Shown here: piece after piece, positions 1-8,789 of the stretch
Numbering within the stretch: the stretch's first letter is position 1
How the letters are laid out: every line of letters starts with the position of its first letter
Assembly (NCBI GenBank): GCA_021780075.1
Contig: JAJXZL010000009.1
Location: 1 to 64,000, forward strand
Length of the DNA: 64,000 nt
Reading direction: 5' to 3'
Source: Acidobacteriota bacterium
GTDB taxonomy: Bacteria; Acidobacteriota; Terriglobia; Terriglobales; Acidobacteriaceae
Position numbers and translations under genes: made by a program
The notes under the pieces: generated by a model
Told to the model about the DNA's origin: nothing
Database searches by the model: none
What the model saw: the letters and a program-made list of their open reading frames with translations, nothing else

Positions 1-157
1 TGGTGTGCGCAGGACAGGCCATCATGCAGGGAAAGTTGCTGTTCAACCACCCTGCATCGACTGCTTTGTTTTCAAATCGCTTCAGCATGCCAGCCGTCTC
101 CCTGTCCTGTCGCTCCACTTTCTTTCCGCGTTCGATATCCGCGCCCATTCCATACCA

Positions 158-742
158 CTACTTGCCCAATGGGATGTCCGCGTTGGCATCGCCTGAAACG
201 GTCACCTGAACAGAGTGAGTATGCACCTTACCGCCTTCATTCCAGGCCGTCAGCTTGTAGGAGCCATTTGGAACGTTCTCGATCTTGAATGCACCCGTCT
301 TGTCCGTGATGGCGAAATAGGGTGTGGGCGAAACGATGATGTAACCCGCCATATCCGGGTGCACGTTGCACAGGAGCGCTACAACGCCGGTATTGGTGAA
401 CTTGAAGCTGCGCTGCTCGCCGCGCGGCCAGGTGCCCATGTTGTGGCCAAGACTCTTGTTGCCGTTGATCGAGGACCAGAAAACGTTGTGCTCCACGCTG
501 TCCTCGTTTTTGAAGTCCACAGTGGTTCCCACTTGCACAGCCAGCAGATGGGGCATGAACATCAGACCCTTCTGATTCACGACCGCATGCTGCGCGGGAG
601 CTGGAAAGGTTTTGCCGGCAATCGTATCGACATAAACGACGGACTCGCCCTTTGCGCCGGTGACTTTGCCGTGAATGGTTCCGGCCTGCCCAATAGCGGC
701 GGCCAGCAGAAACATAAGAGCTGATGGAACGATGTACTTCAT
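158..742 (-). CDS. Secreted cupredoxin-like copper protein with carboxypeptidase-regulatory-like tail
   Basis: This is a 194-residue exported protein, probably a small periplasmic electron carrier. The chosen start at 742 has a strong AAGGAGGAACT site directly upstream and opens with a signal peptide (MKYIVPSALMFLLAAAIGQA); the frame stays open to 1042, but the upstream part looks non-coding. A plastocyanin-like fold is suggested by SVEHNVF (His) and CNVHPDM (Cys, His, Met), the usual type 1 copper ligand set. The last 55 residues (AITDKTGAFKIENVPNGSYK) resemble a CarboxypepD_reg/transthyretin-like beta domain. It lies upstream of CRP-like palindromes and near a multihaem cytochrome on the same strand, so a role in periplasmic electron transfer is inferred. 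Its redox partner is unknown. Confidence 0.85.
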   Translation of the reverse strand: MKYIVPSALMFLLAAAIGQAGTIHGKVTGAKGESVVYVDTIAGKTFPAPAQHAVVNQKGLMFMPHLLAVQVGTTVDFKNEDSVEHNVFWSSINGNKSLGHNMGTWPRGEQRSFKFTNTGVVALLCNVHPDMAGYIIVSPTPYFAITDKTGAFKIENVPNGSYKLTAWNEGGKVHTHSVQVTVSGDANADIPLGK

Positions 743-924
743 AGTTCCTCCTTGCATGAGTTGTGATTTGGCGGGGACCGAATCTTCCGCGGCACCCTGT
801 AACTTAGGCGACCCGAATGCACACCCAAACTGCCGGGTCGGATAAGACTCGTTGGCAGTTTGGATGCACCGGATCGTCTCGGTGTCGTTCATATGCATGG
901 AATCAAACTGCTGTGAGCGGTGTA

Positions 925-940
925 TGTGACCTCCGTCACA
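925..940. promoter_or_regulatory. CRP/FNR-type operator, perfect TGTGA-N6-TCACA palindrome
   Basis: The sequence reads TGTGACCTCCGTCACA, an exact match to the cAMP-CRP consensus half-sites with a 6-base spacer. It lies about 185 bases upstream of the cupredoxin start. The site is seen in the sequence; which Crp/Fnr-family protein binds it is unknown. Confidence 0.55.
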
Positions 941-1063
941 ACCCTTGAAAGGATGCGCAAGAATTTTGTGAGGCAGGTCACTATTAGTGCCGGAGGAAGA
1001 GGCCATAAAACGCTGTGTGAGCAGAGATTTGCAGCGGAGCAAAGGTGGTCCACCGCCGGATCA

Positions 1064-1079
1064 GGTGAGCGTTATCACA
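1064..1079. promoter_or_regulatory. Second CRP-like site (GGTGA-N6-TCACA)
   Basis: The sequence GGTGAGCGTTATCACA matches nine of the ten conserved half-site bases of the CRP consensus. It is centred about 139 bases from the perfect site at 925-940. Two such sites in one non-coding stretch make chance less likely, but binding is inferred. Confidence 0.4.
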
Positions 1080-1277
1080 GAGCGATTCGTGGCCGTGTTT
1101 GTGGCGAGGCACATACTTCCGCTCGTTTCGACCGCAAAGCGCTGGAGTCGGGCTTTGGCGATTTGCTTAGAGCCGACGCGCAGAGGCTCCCGGAACCCAG
1201 GCCTCTGCACCTATTTGTGCCTTTGGAGAGTTAGGCTCGTGCTTCAAGAAGATGGGATCCTTCCTAACTCAATCATT

Positions 1278-2966
1278 TCATCTCAGTCTCCAGGGATGTT
1301 TACCATTCCACCGCGCCATTGCTTCTATGGCCCAGGCGGTTGTTTTGTCGTAATGGCAGGTTGTACAGGGATTGGGAATCCCGTACTTTTCCGTCATTTC
1401 CGGCGTGACGAACCGAAAAGTATGGGCATGGACGAAGGTGCCTGGAACGCCTTCTGCTTCAATGGCCGGCATGTGACAAGCTACGCACTGGCTGCCCGCG
1501 CTTCCGGCCTTGTGATGGGTGTGCTCCTCGAGGGTCGCAGTATGCGGCCCATTCGGAGACATCGGGCCATGGCAGTCGAGACAGATCTGATTCGCGGGCT
1601 TGATTAGCTCTGCGTAATTGTTTGTGCCATGGGCATCGTGACACGACGAGCAACTGATCTGATGGCGATACATCACGCTCTGCACAAAATCATTGCCCTG
1701 CATCCGATTCTTGTGGGCCGTGCAATCAGGGAAATAGTAGAAATCTGTATGACCCAGACTGCAGTCTTCGAGCTTCCAGTAATCCCGCAGTTGTAGTCCA
1801 ACCTGATAGCCCACCGGCCAGTCATAATATTGGCCTTGAATCTCTGCTGTGAGCGGTCTCCCCTGGGAATGGCATTGAATGCAGACGTCGTTTTCCGCCA
1901 CTGCATCCAGTTGGGCAGGGTTGATGATGTTGCCACGCGTGGGATGTTCAACATGCAGACTTCCTGGACCGTGGCAGCGTTCGCATCCGACATTCCACTC
2001 CGCCGGGGTGTGGGTCTGAATGTTGTAACCGACAGAATGGCAGCCATCGCACGTTGGCCCGGTGGGCCGGTGCATGTTGTCGTCTGGATAGAGATGCGCC
2101 CACCAATCGGCGCCCTGTGACGGGACGTGATAGGGCAGCCATTTTTGATTGCGAATGTCCCATTGCACAGGCAGGGGATAGAGATTATTGCCCACACGCG
2201 TGAAGTATCGCTGTTTCCAAAGGCTTCCGTACACGAACGCCACCTGATCCATGGAAAACCGCGAGACAGTGTTTGTTGAGAGATCAGGAATGATGGCATG
2301 AGGATCGCCACGGGGATCGCGCACCACATTTGCCATGGGCGACTTCTTCCAGCGCTGATAAATGGACTGGTGGCACTGCTGGCACGCCTGAGAACCAACA
2401 TAATGCGCCGAGACCAGCGTCTGTGCCTCTGCAGCCCGCTCGGATTGCGATAGCGGCCGCAAACTGCGGACAAAGAGCACCAGTTTCCAGCTATCCTGCC
2501 CCGAGACTCGATGTGCACTATTCAAGGCCGGCATGCCCGTGAAGCGCACTCCGTTTGAAATGATGAAGTGGAGTTGGCCATCGCTCAGGTTTTGTGTAGG
2601 AGCGGATCGCAAGTCGGGTGCCCGCGGATACAGATGGGTACCGACGCTTGTCGTACCACTGCCATCGACTCCATGGCAGGTCGCGCAGTTGGCCAGAAAC
2701 AGCTCATGGCCCTGTTGCAGCGCTGCAGCGTCACCTGCGAGGGGATTCTTCTCGCGCTGCTCGTGCAGGGGAATGGCAAGATCTCTCACGCGGCGGGCCA
2801 CGGCGGTCTCCAGCGCTCCGGGCGGCTCGCCCGCGCGAAATCCACGCCAAATCACCAGCAAGAGTACGACCGCAGCCAGAGCGGCTGCCCCGAGGGCCAC
2901 CCAGGCAATTCGCCTCCACAATTTTGTCCCAATGGACATGCTGTTGAACCTCTTTCGCAGTTCCAT
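1278..2966 (-). CDS. Nine-haem c-type cytochrome: membrane anchor, class I cytochrome c domain and octahaem region
   Basis: This 562-residue protein should be a membrane-anchored extracytoplasmic electron carrier. An N-terminal transmembrane segment (about residues 18-40) is followed by a class I cytochrome c domain with CATCH at 94-98 and a likely Met ligand in FTGMPALN. Eight further CxxCH motifs follow: CQQCH 195, CDGCH 306, CERCH 328, CIQCH 362, CSSCH 439, CLDCH 462, CVACH 494 and CTTCH 534. The second part resembles octahaem cytochromes of the c554/NrfB-like type. An internal ATG at 2939 with AAGAGG upstream is an alternative start. It diverges from the TonB receptor gene across a 239-base promoter region. 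The electron donor and acceptor are unknown. Confidence 0.88.
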   Translation of the reverse strand: MELRKRFNSMSIGTKLWRRIAWVALGAAALAAVVLLLVIWRGFRAGEPPGALETAVARRVRDLAIPLHEQREKNPLAGDAAALQQGHELFLANCATCHGVDGSGTTSVGTHLYPRAPDLRSAPTQNLSDGQLHFIISNGVRFTGMPALNSAHRVSGQDSWKLVLFVRSLRPLSQSERAAEAQTLVSAHYVGSQACQQCHQSIYQRWKKSPMANVVRDPRGDPHAIIPDLSTNTVSRFSMDQVAFVYGSLWKQRYFTRVGNNLYPLPVQWDIRNQKWLPYHVPSQGADWWAHLYPDDNMHRPTGPTCDGCHSVGYNIQTHTPAEWNVGCERCHGPGSLHVEHPTRGNIINPAQLDAVAENDVCIQCHSQGRPLTAEIQGQYYDWPVGYQVGLQLRDYWKLEDCSLGHTDFYYFPDCTAHKNRMQGNDFVQSVMYRHQISCSSCHDAHGTNNYAELIKPANQICLDCHGPMSPNGPHTATLEEHTHHKAGSAGSQCVACHMPAIEAEGVPGTFVHAHTFRFVTPEMTEKYGIPNPCTTCHYDKTTAWAIEAMARWNGKHPWRLR

Positions 2967-3082
2967 GAGTGCGCCGACCTGTCAGTGCAGATAAAAACGC
3001 ACTGGAGGCAGAATGCAGCAATTCCCCAAAGTCCGCGGTCGAATCACACTGCCCGGGTTCTGATCTTGCCAGGAATGCTGCG

Positions 3083-3098
3083 CGTCATTCGAATGACG
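3083..3098. promoter_or_regulatory. 16-bp perfect palindrome in a divergent promoter region
   Basis: CGTCATTCGAATGACG is a perfect inverted repeat between the multihaem cytochrome gene (leftward) and the TonB receptor gene (rightward). Position and symmetry suggest an operator for a dimeric regulator controlling one or both genes; the regulator is not identified. Confidence 0.4.
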
Positions 3099-3205
3099 GG
3101 GAAAGTCAGGCGCAACACAGACTACTATTTCTTATAGCGCAAATAGCGGAATCGCCTGGTGTGGGCGAAGAAGCTTTTGTGCGGATTCATAAGGATTACT
3201 CCTTC

Positions 3206-6133
3206 ATGTCGCTCCGATGGTATCTAATTTACTGCCTCACGTTCATGATGTGGATATGTGGGGCGGCCCATGCACAAAAGCCCGACGTTCTTGAGGGGCG
3301 TGTCATGGATCCCTCCGGAGCTCTGATACCGGGCGCGTCGGTCGTTGTTGAGCTACAGCCTTCGGGGCCTGCCCACACCGTACAGACCGATGGAGAAGGA
3401 CGCTATCGCATCACGGGTTTGACTGCTGGGCGATACAAGGTAACGGCTGAAGCATCCGGCTTTAGGACGACATCAAAGCAAACCGCCATTCCGGCCTCAC
3501 GACACGCCGTTACGCTGGACATCCGTCTGGTTATCGCAACCGAGTCGCAACAGGTTCTCGTTCAGGGAAACGCTCCACAGCTGGAAGTGTCGCCGCAATC
3601 GAACGCCTCGTCTGTTTCCGTCGCGGGCAACAACATGAATGCCCTTTCCAATGACCCGGACGAGCTCCAGAACCAGATAGCATCCCTGGCGGGCCCTTCG
3701 GTTGGGGCGAGCGGGGCTGAGATTTACGTCAATGGCCTCACGGGCAGCGATATGCCGCCCAAATCGGCGATCCGCGAGATCCGAGTCAACTCCAATCCTT
3801 TTACTGCGGAAAACGACCGTCTGGGGTATGGACGGATCGATATCTTCACCAAGCCAGGGGCCTCAGCATTCCACGGAGATGTTTCGAGCGAATACAACGA
3901 CTCGGTGATGAATGCCGTCAGCACGTTTCTGTCCGCATCGAATGCGTCGCCTCCCTCGTACCATACGTGGCTCTGGGACGCAGACCTCGGCGGACCGCTC
4001 TGGAAGAATGCATCGTTCTTCTTCGACTTCGAGCGTCGCAATATCAACCGGGCCAGCCTCGTCAATACGGACGTGCTCGATTCGAGTTTGAATGTCGTGC
4101 CTTATGTGACTTCGGTTCTGAATCCTCGCATCCTCACCAACTTCAGTCCTCATGCGGATATTCAGCTGGGCCCGAAGAATACACTCAGCGCAGCGTACCG
4201 CTACTATGCAATCAGCGACCACAACGACGGCGTCGACACGCAGTCCCTTCCGTCGCAGGCCTACGACAGGGTGTTCCATCACCAGAACGTTCAAATTATT
4301 GACACCCAGGTTTTGAGCGCGCGCCTGGTCAATCAGACTTTCTTTCAATATCTCCACTTCCACAATACGGAGACGCCGCAGGACTTCTCGCCAACGATCG
4401 AGGTTCTCGGCGCATTCACTGGAGGCGGTGACAATTCGGGCACGTTCAACCGCTCCGAGACGCACTACACCATCCAAAACTATACGACCCTGACCTTCCA
4501 CAAGCACCAGGTCGAGTTTGGCGGCACTCTGCTTGACCTGCCTCGCAGCGAGGCCACGAACGGAGGGTTCAACGGCACGTATACGTTCAACTCACTGACG
4601 GATTACCAGAAGACATTGCAAGGGCTGCAGAACGGCATGACGATGACTCAGATTCAGGCGGCCGGATACGGCCCCAGCCAGTTCAGCGTCACGGCAGGCA
4701 ATCTTCTGGCATCGATCAATCGTATTGACGGCGACCTCTTCATCAACGATGACTGGCGCGCTACGCCGCACCTCATGGCCAGCTACGGCCTGCGCCTTGA
4801 ATCGGAGAACTACGTCAGCAGGCGCGTCAATTGGGCACCCAGGATCGGCATCGCCTGGGGCTTGGGCCACGGCACGAATACCAAGACCGTGCTTCGAGCA
4901 GGCTGGGGCATCTTCTATACACACCTTGACGATGACCACATGATGATCGCGGCCCGTATGAATGGACAAAATCAGCAGACCTATATCATCAATAATCCCG
5001 ATTTCTTCCCGACCGCACCGCCTTTCACTGACCTGACGAGCACGGCGACTTCGGCGCCCACGACTTTTCGCATTGCCCCCAATCTTGTCTTCCCGTATGA
5101 CATGGACACTGCAGTCAGCCTGGAACGGCAACTGTCGGGCAGCACAACCGCCTCGCTCACGTATGTCAATTCTCGCGGCATTCACCAGTTCCTTGCGAAT
5201 GACATCAACGCGCCATTGCCTGGAACCTTTAATCCCGCCGATCCGACCAGCGGTGTAAGGCCGCTCGGGAACGCTGCCGGGAACATCTACAACTACGAGT
5301 CTGCCGCCATCTACAAGCAGACGCAATTGGTTGCGAACATCCATGTTCAGACCAGCAGAGCCTCACTGTTCGGCTACTACGTCTTCAACAATGCGAACGG
5401 CGATGCAGGATTGAACATGCAGAGCAGCCCTGCCGGAGAATTCAGCTTCCAGACCAATCCCTGGGATCTTTCCCAGGACTATGGGCGCACCAGCTTTGAT
5501 ATTCGCCATCGCATTGTTATTGGTGGCAGCTTTGCTGCGCCATTCGCCTTCCGTCTGAGCCCTATGTTCATCGCGAGTTCCGGGCAGCCGTTCAGCATCC
5601 AGCTTCCGCAAGATATGTACGGAACCGGTGTTTACGACGCCCGGCCCGCGGTGGCAACCGCCTCAACACCCTCGGCCAACGTGGTGGTAACAAAGTACGG
5701 CTCTTTCAATATCGCTCCGGGGACAAACGATATCCCCATCCGCCCCAACACAGAGACGGGGCCGAATAATTTCATGTTGAACATGAGGCTCAGCCGCACA
5801 TTTGGATTTGGTCGCGAGGTCGGTGAGAAGCATGGCGGAGAAGGTTCCGCACCCGAAACAGAAGGGGGGCGGAATCGAGGCCTTGGCGGACGCGGCCTGA
5901 GCAGCGGCGGCGGCACAAGCCTTGGCGGGGCAACAAACCGTCGCTACGCGCTCACGATGAGCATGTCCGCTCTGAATGCGCTGAACAACGTCAACCTTGC
6001 CACGCCAATCGGCATCCTCGGCTCACCGCTCTTTGGCCAGTCGATTGCCCTCGCCAGCGGTGTTTATTCGGCACAGGTAGGCAATCCTGTTGCCAATCGG
6101 CTGCTGAACGTGGGCCTTTCTCTGAGTTTTTGA
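3206..6133 (+). CDS. TonB-dependent receptor, Oar-like, with N-terminal carboxypeptidase-regulatory domain
   Basis: This is a 975-residue outer-membrane protein. The start at 3206 gives a signal peptide ending ICGAAHA and has AAGGA upstream; the frame runs back to 2969 but that part looks non-coding. Residues about 25-105 form a CarboxypepD_reg-like domain (VLEGRVMDPSGALIPGASV, DGEGRYRITGL). A plug-like region (QNQIASLAGPSVGASGAEIY) and a long beta-barrel follow, ending in the terminal Phe (GLSLSF) typical of outer-membrane barrels. This architecture is abundant in Acidobacteriota; the substrate is unknown. A Gly-rich low-complexity insert (RNRGLGGRGLSSGGG) lies near the C-terminus around 5870-5930, probably in an extracellular loop. 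The beta-propeller gene follows after 89 bases and may be co-transcribed. Confidence 0.88.
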   Translation: MSLRWYLIYCLTFMMWICGAAHAQKPDVLEGRVMDPSGALIPGASVVVELQPSGPAHTVQTDGEGRYRITGLTAGRYKVTAEASGFRTTSKQTAIPASRHAVTLDIRLVIATESQQVLVQGNAPQLEVSPQSNASSVSVAGNNMNALSNDPDELQNQIASLAGPSVGASGAEIYVNGLTGSDMPPKSAIREIRVNSNPFTAENDRLGYGRIDIFTKPGASAFHGDVSSEYNDSVMNAVSTFLSASNASPPSYHTWLWDADLGGPLWKNASFFFDFERRNINRASLVNTDVLDSSLNVVPYVTSVLNPRILTNFSPHADIQLGPKNTLSAAYRYYAISDHNDGVDTQSLPSQAYDRVFHHQNVQIIDTQVLSARLVNQTFFQYLHFHNTETPQDFSPTIEVLGAFTGGGDNSGTFNRSETHYTIQNYTTLTFHKHQVEFGGTLLDLPRSEATNGGFNGTYTFNSLTDYQKTLQGLQNGMTMTQIQAAGYGPSQFSVTAGNLLASINRIDGDLFINDDWRATPHLMASYGLRLESENYVSRRVNWAPRIGIAWGLGHGTNTKTVLRAGWGIFYTHLDDDHMMIAARMNGQNQQTYIINNPDFFPTAPPFTDLTSTATSAPTTFRIAPNLVFPYDMDTAVSLERQLSGSTTASLTYVNSRGIHQFLANDINAPLPGTFNPADPTSGVRPLGNAAGNIYNYESAAIYKQTQLVANIHVQTSRASLFGYYVFNNANGDAGLNMQSSPAGEFSFQTNPWDLSQDYGRTSFDIRHRIVIGGSFAAPFAFRLSPMFIASSGQPFSIQLPQDMYGTGVYDARPAVATASTPSANVVVTKYGSFNIAPGTNDIPIRPNTETGPNNFMLNMRLSRTFGFGREVGEKHGGEGSAPETEGGRNRGLGGRGLSSGGGTSLGGATNRRYALTMSMSALNALNNVNLATPIGILGSPLFGQSIALASGVYSAQVGNPVANRLLNVGLSLSF

Positions 6134-6222
6134 ATCACTGCGCGTTGTGACATAGCCATTATCCGCAGAGTTCCGATTCCGATGTTTGACATAATTGATT
6201 CACAGATGGAGAAGCGACCCTG

Positions 6223-7248
6223 ATGAACAAATCGATTGGCACCTCGAAATGGATCTACGGAATTGTGACCCTACTGTTGCTCCTGAGTGGGAGCGTCGCC
6301 CAGTCACAAACTGGAGCCGACAAGCCGGTGTTGACAACGGTTGCGGACATTCCCATGCCCGGACCCGCGGTTCGTTTTGACTACCAAAGCCTCGATGTGG
6401 AACATGGCCGGCTTTATATCTCTCACATGAATGCAAATCAACTGGTGGTCTTCGACACGCAAAAACGCGAGGTCGTTGCCAATCTCGATGGATTCAGCCG
6501 AGTACATGGCGTGATTGCGGTTCCTGAGATTGGCCGGGCGTATGCTTCTGCGACTGGCGAGCACGAAGTCGCCGTAGTCGACATGGCCACCCTGAAAACA
6601 ATTGCAACAGCAGGGCCGATCAACTATCCCGATGGACTCGCGTACTCCCCGGCTGCCAAAAGAGTGTTTGTCTCTGACGAGCATGGTGGAGTGGATGCGG
6701 TGATCGACGCCGTAACGAACAAACTGATCGCGAACATTCCGCTTGGAGGGGGAGCCGGCAATACGGTCTACGACGCCGGTTCAGGCCACATCCTCGTGGC
6801 GGTCCATGGAGTCAATGAGATCGTTTCGATCGATCCGGCGGCAATGAAGATTGTTGGCCGATACAAACTGCCGGGAATTGAGAATCCCCACGGTATTGCG
6901 CTCGACGAAGCAGATCGACTGGCTTTCATTGCCGGGGAGGAGAACCATTCGCTGGGAGTGTTCGACCTAAGGGCCATGAAGCTTCTTTCTGTTCATCCGG
7001 TGGGCGATGATCCGGATGTTCTCGCCTTCGACCCAGGACTGAAGCGCCTGTACGTCTCCGCTGAATCGGGGACTGTTACCGTATTGCAGGAAGCCCGGCA
7101 CGACCTGACTTTGATTGGCCAGTTCAATATGCCGCGCGCCCACACGGTTTCCGTCGACCCAAGAACTCATCTGGTCTACTTTCCACTTGAGAACGTGCAG
7201 GGCCATCCGCTACTGAGGATCATGCAGCCCGCTTCTGAGCTCCGGTGA
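6223..7248 (+). CDS. Secreted YncE/YVTN-type beta-propeller protein
   Basis: This 341-residue protein has a signal peptide (LLLLLSGSVAQSQ) and a repeated pattern of about 40 residues per blade, for example GRLYISHMNANQLVVFDTQK, KRVFVSDEHGGVDAVID, HILVAVHGVNEIVSID and KRLYVSAESGTVTVLQE. This is typical of YVTN/YncE propellers, which act as extracytoplasmic binding or scaffold proteins. GGAGAAG lies ahead of the ATG. It follows the TonB receptor gene on the same strand, so it could be a periplasmic partner of that receptor, which is inference. No catalytic residues can be assigned. Confidence 0.82.
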   Translation: MNKSIGTSKWIYGIVTLLLLLSGSVAQSQTGADKPVLTTVADIPMPGPAVRFDYQSLDVEHGRLYISHMNANQLVVFDTQKREVVANLDGFSRVHGVIAVPEIGRAYASATGEHEVAVVDMATLKTIATAGPINYPDGLAYSPAAKRVFVSDEHGGVDAVIDAVTNKLIANIPLGGGAGNTVYDAGSGHILVAVHGVNEIVSIDPAAMKIVGRYKLPGIENPHGIALDEADRLAFIAGEENHSLGVFDLRAMKLLSVHPVGDDPDVLAFDPGLKRLYVSAESGTVTVLQEARHDLTLIGQFNMPRAHTVSVDPRTHLVYFPLENVQGHPLLRIMQPASELR

Positions 7249-7529
7249 AGAACTTAATTGATTACAGCCGGCGTAAGATTCGGTCAACCAATTTGCAACG
7301 CGTAATCGACAACGCACCACGAGGCATGCGAGGCTGACAACTGTTTCCGGAGAGATGGTTCAAAGTCAGTTTCGGGAGCGATCAGATTTCCGTAAACGCC
7401 TCGGAGATTTCTCGCAGGCCTGAGGCTGAAAGTCCAAAATTTACAACCGAGGTTTTCAAATACGAAACACTCCTGACCCTAGAAAACGAAAATATACTCA
7501 GTAACGCTCGCAGGAAAGGGGAAAGAGAT

Positions 7530-8789
7530 ATGCAGGACAAACGACTGGAACCGCTCTTTACGCATCTTGGCGCCCTTCTTCCTGCGTTGGAAGAGACCTA
7601 TAAAGACATACATGCTCACCCTGAATTATCTATGCAGGAGACCCGGACGGCAGAAATTGCGGAAAGACATCTGAAAGCACTGGGCTTTGACGTGACCTCC
7701 GGAGTCGGCAAAACAGGGGTTGTAGGCGTGCTCCGTAACGGCGACGGTCCCATCGTGATGCTGCGCGCTGATATGGATGCTTTGCCGATCCAAGAAGCAA
7801 CCGGACTTGCGTACGCGAGTAAAGCCGTAGGGACTGGTCCCGATGGAGCGGAGGTGCCAGTAGCGCACTCCTGCGGCCACGACATGCACGTTGCCTGTTT
7901 GATGGGAGCTGCCAGCCTGTTCGCAAGGGCTCGCGATGCCTGGACGGGTACCCTCATGGTGGTGTTTCAGCCGGGCGAGGAGATTGGACAGGGAGCGCAG
8001 GCCATGATCGATGACGGGCTGTTCGAGAGGTTTCCAAAGCCTGACGTCGTGCTGGGTCAGCACGTGATGAGCTTGCCTTCCGGAAGGATCGATTGGAGAG
8101 ACGGCGTTGTTACATCCGCGGCCGACAGCCTGCAGATTCGATTGTTTGGCCGCGGAGCACATGGGTCAATGCCCGAAGCCAGCATTGACCCTGTAGTTAT
8201 GGCTGCTTCGACCGTACTGCGGCTACAAACCATTGTGTCGCGGGAAGTGGCGCCGACCGATAGCGCCGTCCTTACGGTTGGATCGCTTCAGGCAGGGACA
8301 AAAGAGAACGTGATTCCAGATGAGGCGATTATCAAGCTGAACGTGCGCACTTTTGACGAAGGCGTTCGAAGACACATTCTGGCGTCAATCACGAGGATTG
8401 TGAATGCTGAGTCCCAAGCTGCGGGTGCTCCAAAACCACCTGAGATTACTCCGCTCGATCAATATTCTCTGGTAACGAACGATCCGGTTGCGACAAAGAG
8501 AGTGGTTGATGCCTTTCGTCAATACTTTCCAGAGGGATCAATCGAGCAGACAAAGCCAACGATGGCGAGCGAAGATTTTGGTTGTTTTGGCGCCCAGTGG
8601 CACGTTCCGTCTGTGTACTGGTTTATTGGTGGGGCCGATCCTGAGACTTATGCGAAGGCCAAGGGAGAAGGCAGACTCAACACGTTGCCGACGAACCATA
8701 ATCCGCGCTTTGCGCCGGTTTTGCACCCGACACTGGAAACAGGAATTAAAGCACTCGTAATTGCGGCTCACGCTTGGATGGCATCATGA
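7530..8789 (+). CDS. M20D-family amidohydrolase (N-acyl-amino-acid/hippurate hydrolase type)
   Basis: This 419-residue cytoplasmic metal-dependent hydrolase should cleave an N-acyl amino acid or a related amide. Family motifs are clear: HPELSMQETRTAEI near the start, MLRADMDALPIQE, the metal-binding HSCGHDMH, FQPGEEIGQGAQAM with the catalytic Glu pair, and the dimerisation segment GRGAHGSMPE. Length is usual for the family. AGGAAAGGGGAAAG precedes the ATG. The stop overlaps the start of the next gene (ATGA), so the two are probably co-translated. The exact substrate (aminoacyl, indole-3-acetyl-amino acid or hippurate) cannot be read from the sequence. Confidence 0.9.
   Translation: MQDKRLEPLFTHLGALLPALEETYKDIHAHPELSMQETRTAEIAERHLKALGFDVTSGVGKTGVVGVLRNGDGPIVMLRADMDALPIQEATGLAYASKAVGTGPDGAEVPVAHSCGHDMHVACLMGAASLFARARDAWTGTLMVVFQPGEEIGQGAQAMIDDGLFERFPKPDVVLGQHVMSLPSGRIDWRDGVVTSAADSLQIRLFGRGAHGSMPEASIDPVVMAASTVLRLQTIVSREVAPTDSAVLTVGSLQAGTKENVIPDEAIIKLNVRTFDEGVRRHILASITRIVNAESQAAGAPKPPEITPLDQYSLVTNDPVATKRVVDAFRQYFPEGSIEQTKPTMASEDFGCFGAQWHVPSVYWFIGGADPETYAKAKGEGRLNTLPTNHNPRFAPVLHPTLETGIKALVIAAHAWMAS

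Larger units (their letters stand above)
743..1277. other. 535-base intergenic region without a convincing gene
   Basis: No reading frame here looks coding on either strand; the open frames are chance extensions of neighbouring genes. The region holds the presumed promoter of the cupredoxin gene, which is read leftward, and two CRP-like palindromes at 925-940 and 1064-1079. Confidence 0.6.

Noticed and set aside
158-1042. Long frame extending the cupredoxin gene to 294 residues
   Set aside because: The strong ribosome site and signal peptide place the start at 742; the upstream part lacks coding character and contains the CRP-like palindrome.
4592-5344. 250-residue frame antisense to the TonB receptor
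   Set aside because: It lies wholly inside a well-supported gene, has no recognisable domain and an odd composition.
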